59,474 nt of DNA from Candidatus Parcubacteria bacterium (GTDB lineage Bacteria > Patescibacteriota > Minisyncoccia > Phycocordibacterales > UBA918), in assembly GCA_021731405.1 (NCBI GenBank), contig JAKFXN010000007.1, positions 1 through 59,474 on the forward strand. The letters are read 5' to 3'. Positions 57,304 to 59,474 of the stretch are shown one piece after another. Made by a program: the position numbers and the translations under genes. The stretch's first letter is position 1. Each line of letters opens with the position of its first letter. The notes beneath the pieces were generated by a model that saw only the letters and a list, made by a program, of their open reading frames with translations, was not told the DNA's origin and did no database searches.

Positions 57304-57648
57304 TTAGGCCATTTGCTCCTGTCCCCCACTGATGTCTTTCGACTTCAGGATGAGCCAGTAGCAGAGGCCGACGCCGATCATCGTCCCAACGAAGAAGTAC
57401 AGACTGAATCCTACAAGACTGCTGCCGATCAGAGTGGTGCCTGCAATCACCCCAAAGGACCCGTCGAGAGTCCAGTTGGTCAAGAGCTTCAAAAGCCCCA
57501 GAAAGACAAGCGAGAAAAACACGCCGTAGACCGCTGACGCAGTCAGCTGAACAAGCCATGCCATGCCGAAGCGGGCGCTCAGGTAGCCAATCATGCCCAT
57601 GACCACGAGTGTCAGGAACCAGACGGCGGCAATTTTAAGGAACTTCAT
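57304..57648 (-). CDS. hypothetical membrane protein, SD-led
   Basis: TM-rich; SD CTGGAG upstream of ATG. Confidence 0.6.
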   Translation of the reverse strand: MKFLKIAAVWFLTLVVMGMIGYLSARFGMAWLVQLTASAVYGVFFSLVFLGLLKLLTNWTLDGSFGVIAGTTLIGSSLVGFSLYFFVGTMIGVGLCYWLILKSKDISGGQEQMA

Positions 57649-57802
57649 GAGTTTCTCCAGAGGGTGGTTGTGGTAGATATCCTGCTATTATAATAGCACA
57701 TTATGTGCTAAAAGTCAAATTGAGTACATTGCACTTTTTGACTAATACTTTTCTGTCCAAACACTCAATGATGTATACTGTCTGCATTAAATTAATATCA
57801 AT

Positions 57803-58195
57803 ATGTACCAAGGAAATTGGAAATGTAGTACCTGTGGTGGAGCAATTACCGAACTCCCCTTTCAACCAAGAAGTGAGTCAGGACTGACTTGTCGTGCTTG
57901 TTATGGAAAAAGCAAAGGAAGTAGCCATCAATCAGCGCCCGCACCAGAGCCAGACATGGGGATAGATACTGTATCTGAAGCTCCTGATATACCAGATTTT
58001 GCAGAGCTTGCTGGAGAGCCGGCACCAGACGACGGTTTTGGGGGTAGCGCTATCCCGGTAAGTACTGAGAAACCAAAGTTTGCCGGCAATTGGCAGTGTG
58101 CCAGTTGTGGCGGAGCAATCACCTCTTTACCATTCACTCCACGGGATACGAGCAATCTGAAGTGCCTTGATTGTTTCAAGCGAAGTAAGGCGTAA
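57803..58195 (+). CDS. tandem CxxC...CxxC zinc-ribbon-like protein
   Basis: Two copies of GNW(K/Q)C(S/A)(T/S)CGGAIT(E/S)LPF(Q/T)PR...L(T/K)C(R/L)(A/D)C. Confidence 0.85.
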   Translation: MYQGNWKCSTCGGAITELPFQPRSESGLTCRACYGKSKGSSHQSAPAPEPDMGIDTVSEAPDIPDFAELAGEPAPDDGFGGSAIPVSTEKPKFAGNWQCASCGGAITSLPFTPRDTSNLKCLDCFKRSKA

Positions 58196-58248
58196 GTAGA
58201 CATAAAAAACAGCAGCCAATAAGCTGCTGTTTTTTTAAGTCTCACAAA

Positions 58249-58575
58249 CTAACGAAACTTTACCGCTGTTCCATAAGCTAATATCTCAGCTCCACCAGTC
58301 ATTACTTGTGAGGTTGAGTAGCGCGTACAAACAATAGCGTCCGCTCCCAGACTCTCTGCATCAGCCAGCATACGTTCCGTAGCTTCTGCCCGGGCGTCAT
58401 TGAGAGCAATTACATACCCTTTCACTTCTCCTCCTATGAGTGAACGGAGTCCGGCCATGATGTCACTACCGACATGCCGAGTTCTAATAGTACTTCCTTT
58501 AACCAACCCAAGAACCTCAGATACTTCGCGTCCGGTGACATTTTCAGTTGTGGTAATAAGAATGTTTTTATTCAT
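58249..58575 (-). CDS. YbjQ/UPF0145 family protein
   Basis: ILITTTENVTGREVSEVLGLVKGSTIRTRHVGSDIMAGLRSLIGGEVKGY. Confidence 0.92.
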   Translation of the reverse strand: MNKNILITTTENVTGREVSEVLGLVKGSTIRTRHVGSDIMAGLRSLIGGEVKGYVIALNDARAEATERMLADAESLGADAIVCTRYSTSQVMTGGAEILAYGTAVKFR

Positions 58576-58627
58576 GACTCAATTATACCAAAACACGTTT
58601 CTTTAATCCTCGTTAGTACAAAAATAC

Positions 58628-59203
58628 TTACACTTTAAGTGATCCTCGAAAGCCTCGAGAGGCGTAATATGATTCTGCACCATTGTGGTACAGGAACACC
58701 GTGTTATATCGTTTGTCGCAAAAGACAGCCCCGCCCAGCTTTCGTATTGATTCAGGTGTAGCAATCCAACTAGAAGTCTTAAGATCAAAGTCACCCAGTT
58801 TCTGAAGTGCGCGATACTCAGCTTCGGTAAGCAGCTCAACACCCATCTGCTGCGCCATCTCGACAGCACTATTCTCTGGCTTATGCTCTTTGCGAGAGTC
58901 TAAAGCAGCTTTATCAAAACACACGCTGCGTCGTCCTTTAGGAGTCTCTAGTGAACAATCAACAAAAACTATATCTGTATCTTTCTTATCGAAAACTACT
59001 ACATCTGGTTCACCTCCGGTCTCTTCCATCATAAACAGTGATTGGAGTTTTTCTTCGCGTGCCTTTAGCGCTGCCTCTACCTTATCCCAAGAAAGTCCTT
59101 TGTGTCGACTCACGTTCTTTTCAAAACGATCTTTAAGAATTCTCAAGAGTCCCACACTTTGAACCGCCGAAATCTTTGATCTTTTAATGGTACTTTTTTT
59201 CAT
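58628..59203 (-). CDS. DUF4256 family protein
   Basis: SWDKVEAALKAREEKLQSLFMMEETGGEPDVV...YYASRGFRGSLKV. Confidence 0.88.
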   Translation of the reverse strand: MKKSTIKRSKISAVQSVGLLRILKDRFEKNVSRHKGLSWDKVEAALKAREEKLQSLFMMEETGGEPDVVVFDKKDTDIVFVDCSLETPKGRRSVCFDKAALDSRKEHKPENSAVEMAQQMGVELLTEAEYRALQKLGDFDLKTSSWIATPESIRKLGGAVFCDKRYNTVFLYHNGAESYYASRGFRGSLKV

Positions 59204-59222
59204 ATATCTAAGTCTAGCCTTG

Positions 59223-59474
59223 TTATATTAAACGAACCAATTTTCCTTTGCGCTTAACTATATTTTTATAATCCCATTGAATCTTTTTAGACTTTAGTAG
59301 CCAACGTTTCAAGTCAGTCTCTTTGATTTCCTTCACGTCGGTATAGCGTACCTCGGCCGCTTTGAAGCTTCCTTCTGATCTTAGACCTGGTTCATCAAAG
59401 CTCTGACCGCTCCAAAACAGCAACCTAACACTGTCCTTTAGTCTACTGTACCCAACAATCGGATTACCATCTAA
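59223..59474 (-). CDS. DUF1801-like protein, N-terminus cut by window edge
   Basis: Frame stays open to window end: GNPIVGYSRLKDSVRLLFWSGQSFDEPGLRSEGSFKAAEVRYTDVKEI. Confidence 0.7.
   Translation of the reverse strand, partial: LDGNPIVGYSRLKDSVRLLFWSGQSFDEPGLRSEGSFKAAEVRYTDVKEIKETDLKRWLLKSKKIQWDYKNIVKRKGKLVRLI

Overview
The window looks like a chromosome segment of a Patescibacteria/CPR (Parcubacteria-like) bacterium. This is inferred from the reduced housekeeping proteins (500-aa IF-2, 723-aa ValRS), the bS21 and rpsA context, tandem small TrbC/VirB2-like membrane proteins and scarce Shine-Dalgarno (SD) motifs. I recognise about 60 protein genes, 8 tRNA genes (Leu-UAA, Cys, Lys, Leu-UAG, Glu, Val, Phe, Arg), RNase P RNA, many intrinsic terminators and a duplicated Fur/Zur-type operator. 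No CRISPR array, rRNA or complete autonomous transposon was found. The best candidate for an undescribed system is a family of non-coding structured elements of about 100-250 bp. Most sit directly behind tRNA 3' ends; one sits behind ftsZ. Each carries (i) an inverted copy of the 3' end of its own neighbouring gene, wrapped around a terminator hairpin; (ii) a conserved GGAGCGATG-like motif; (iii) a covarying multi-stem core; and (iv) a signature hairpin tip GA-RY-(GNA)-RY-GA. At three tRNAs the unit is also flanked by direct repeats of the tRNA 3' end, like att sites or target duplications. Other leads: every tRNA gene lacks CCA but has CA after the discriminator base; SD-led accessory genes stand out against SD-less housekeeping genes; an HTH/LAGLIDADG-like protein overlaps tRNA-Arg; a HisRS-like protein appears to lack its catalytic motifs; rpsA has a structured leader. 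All calls were made by eye, with no database search.
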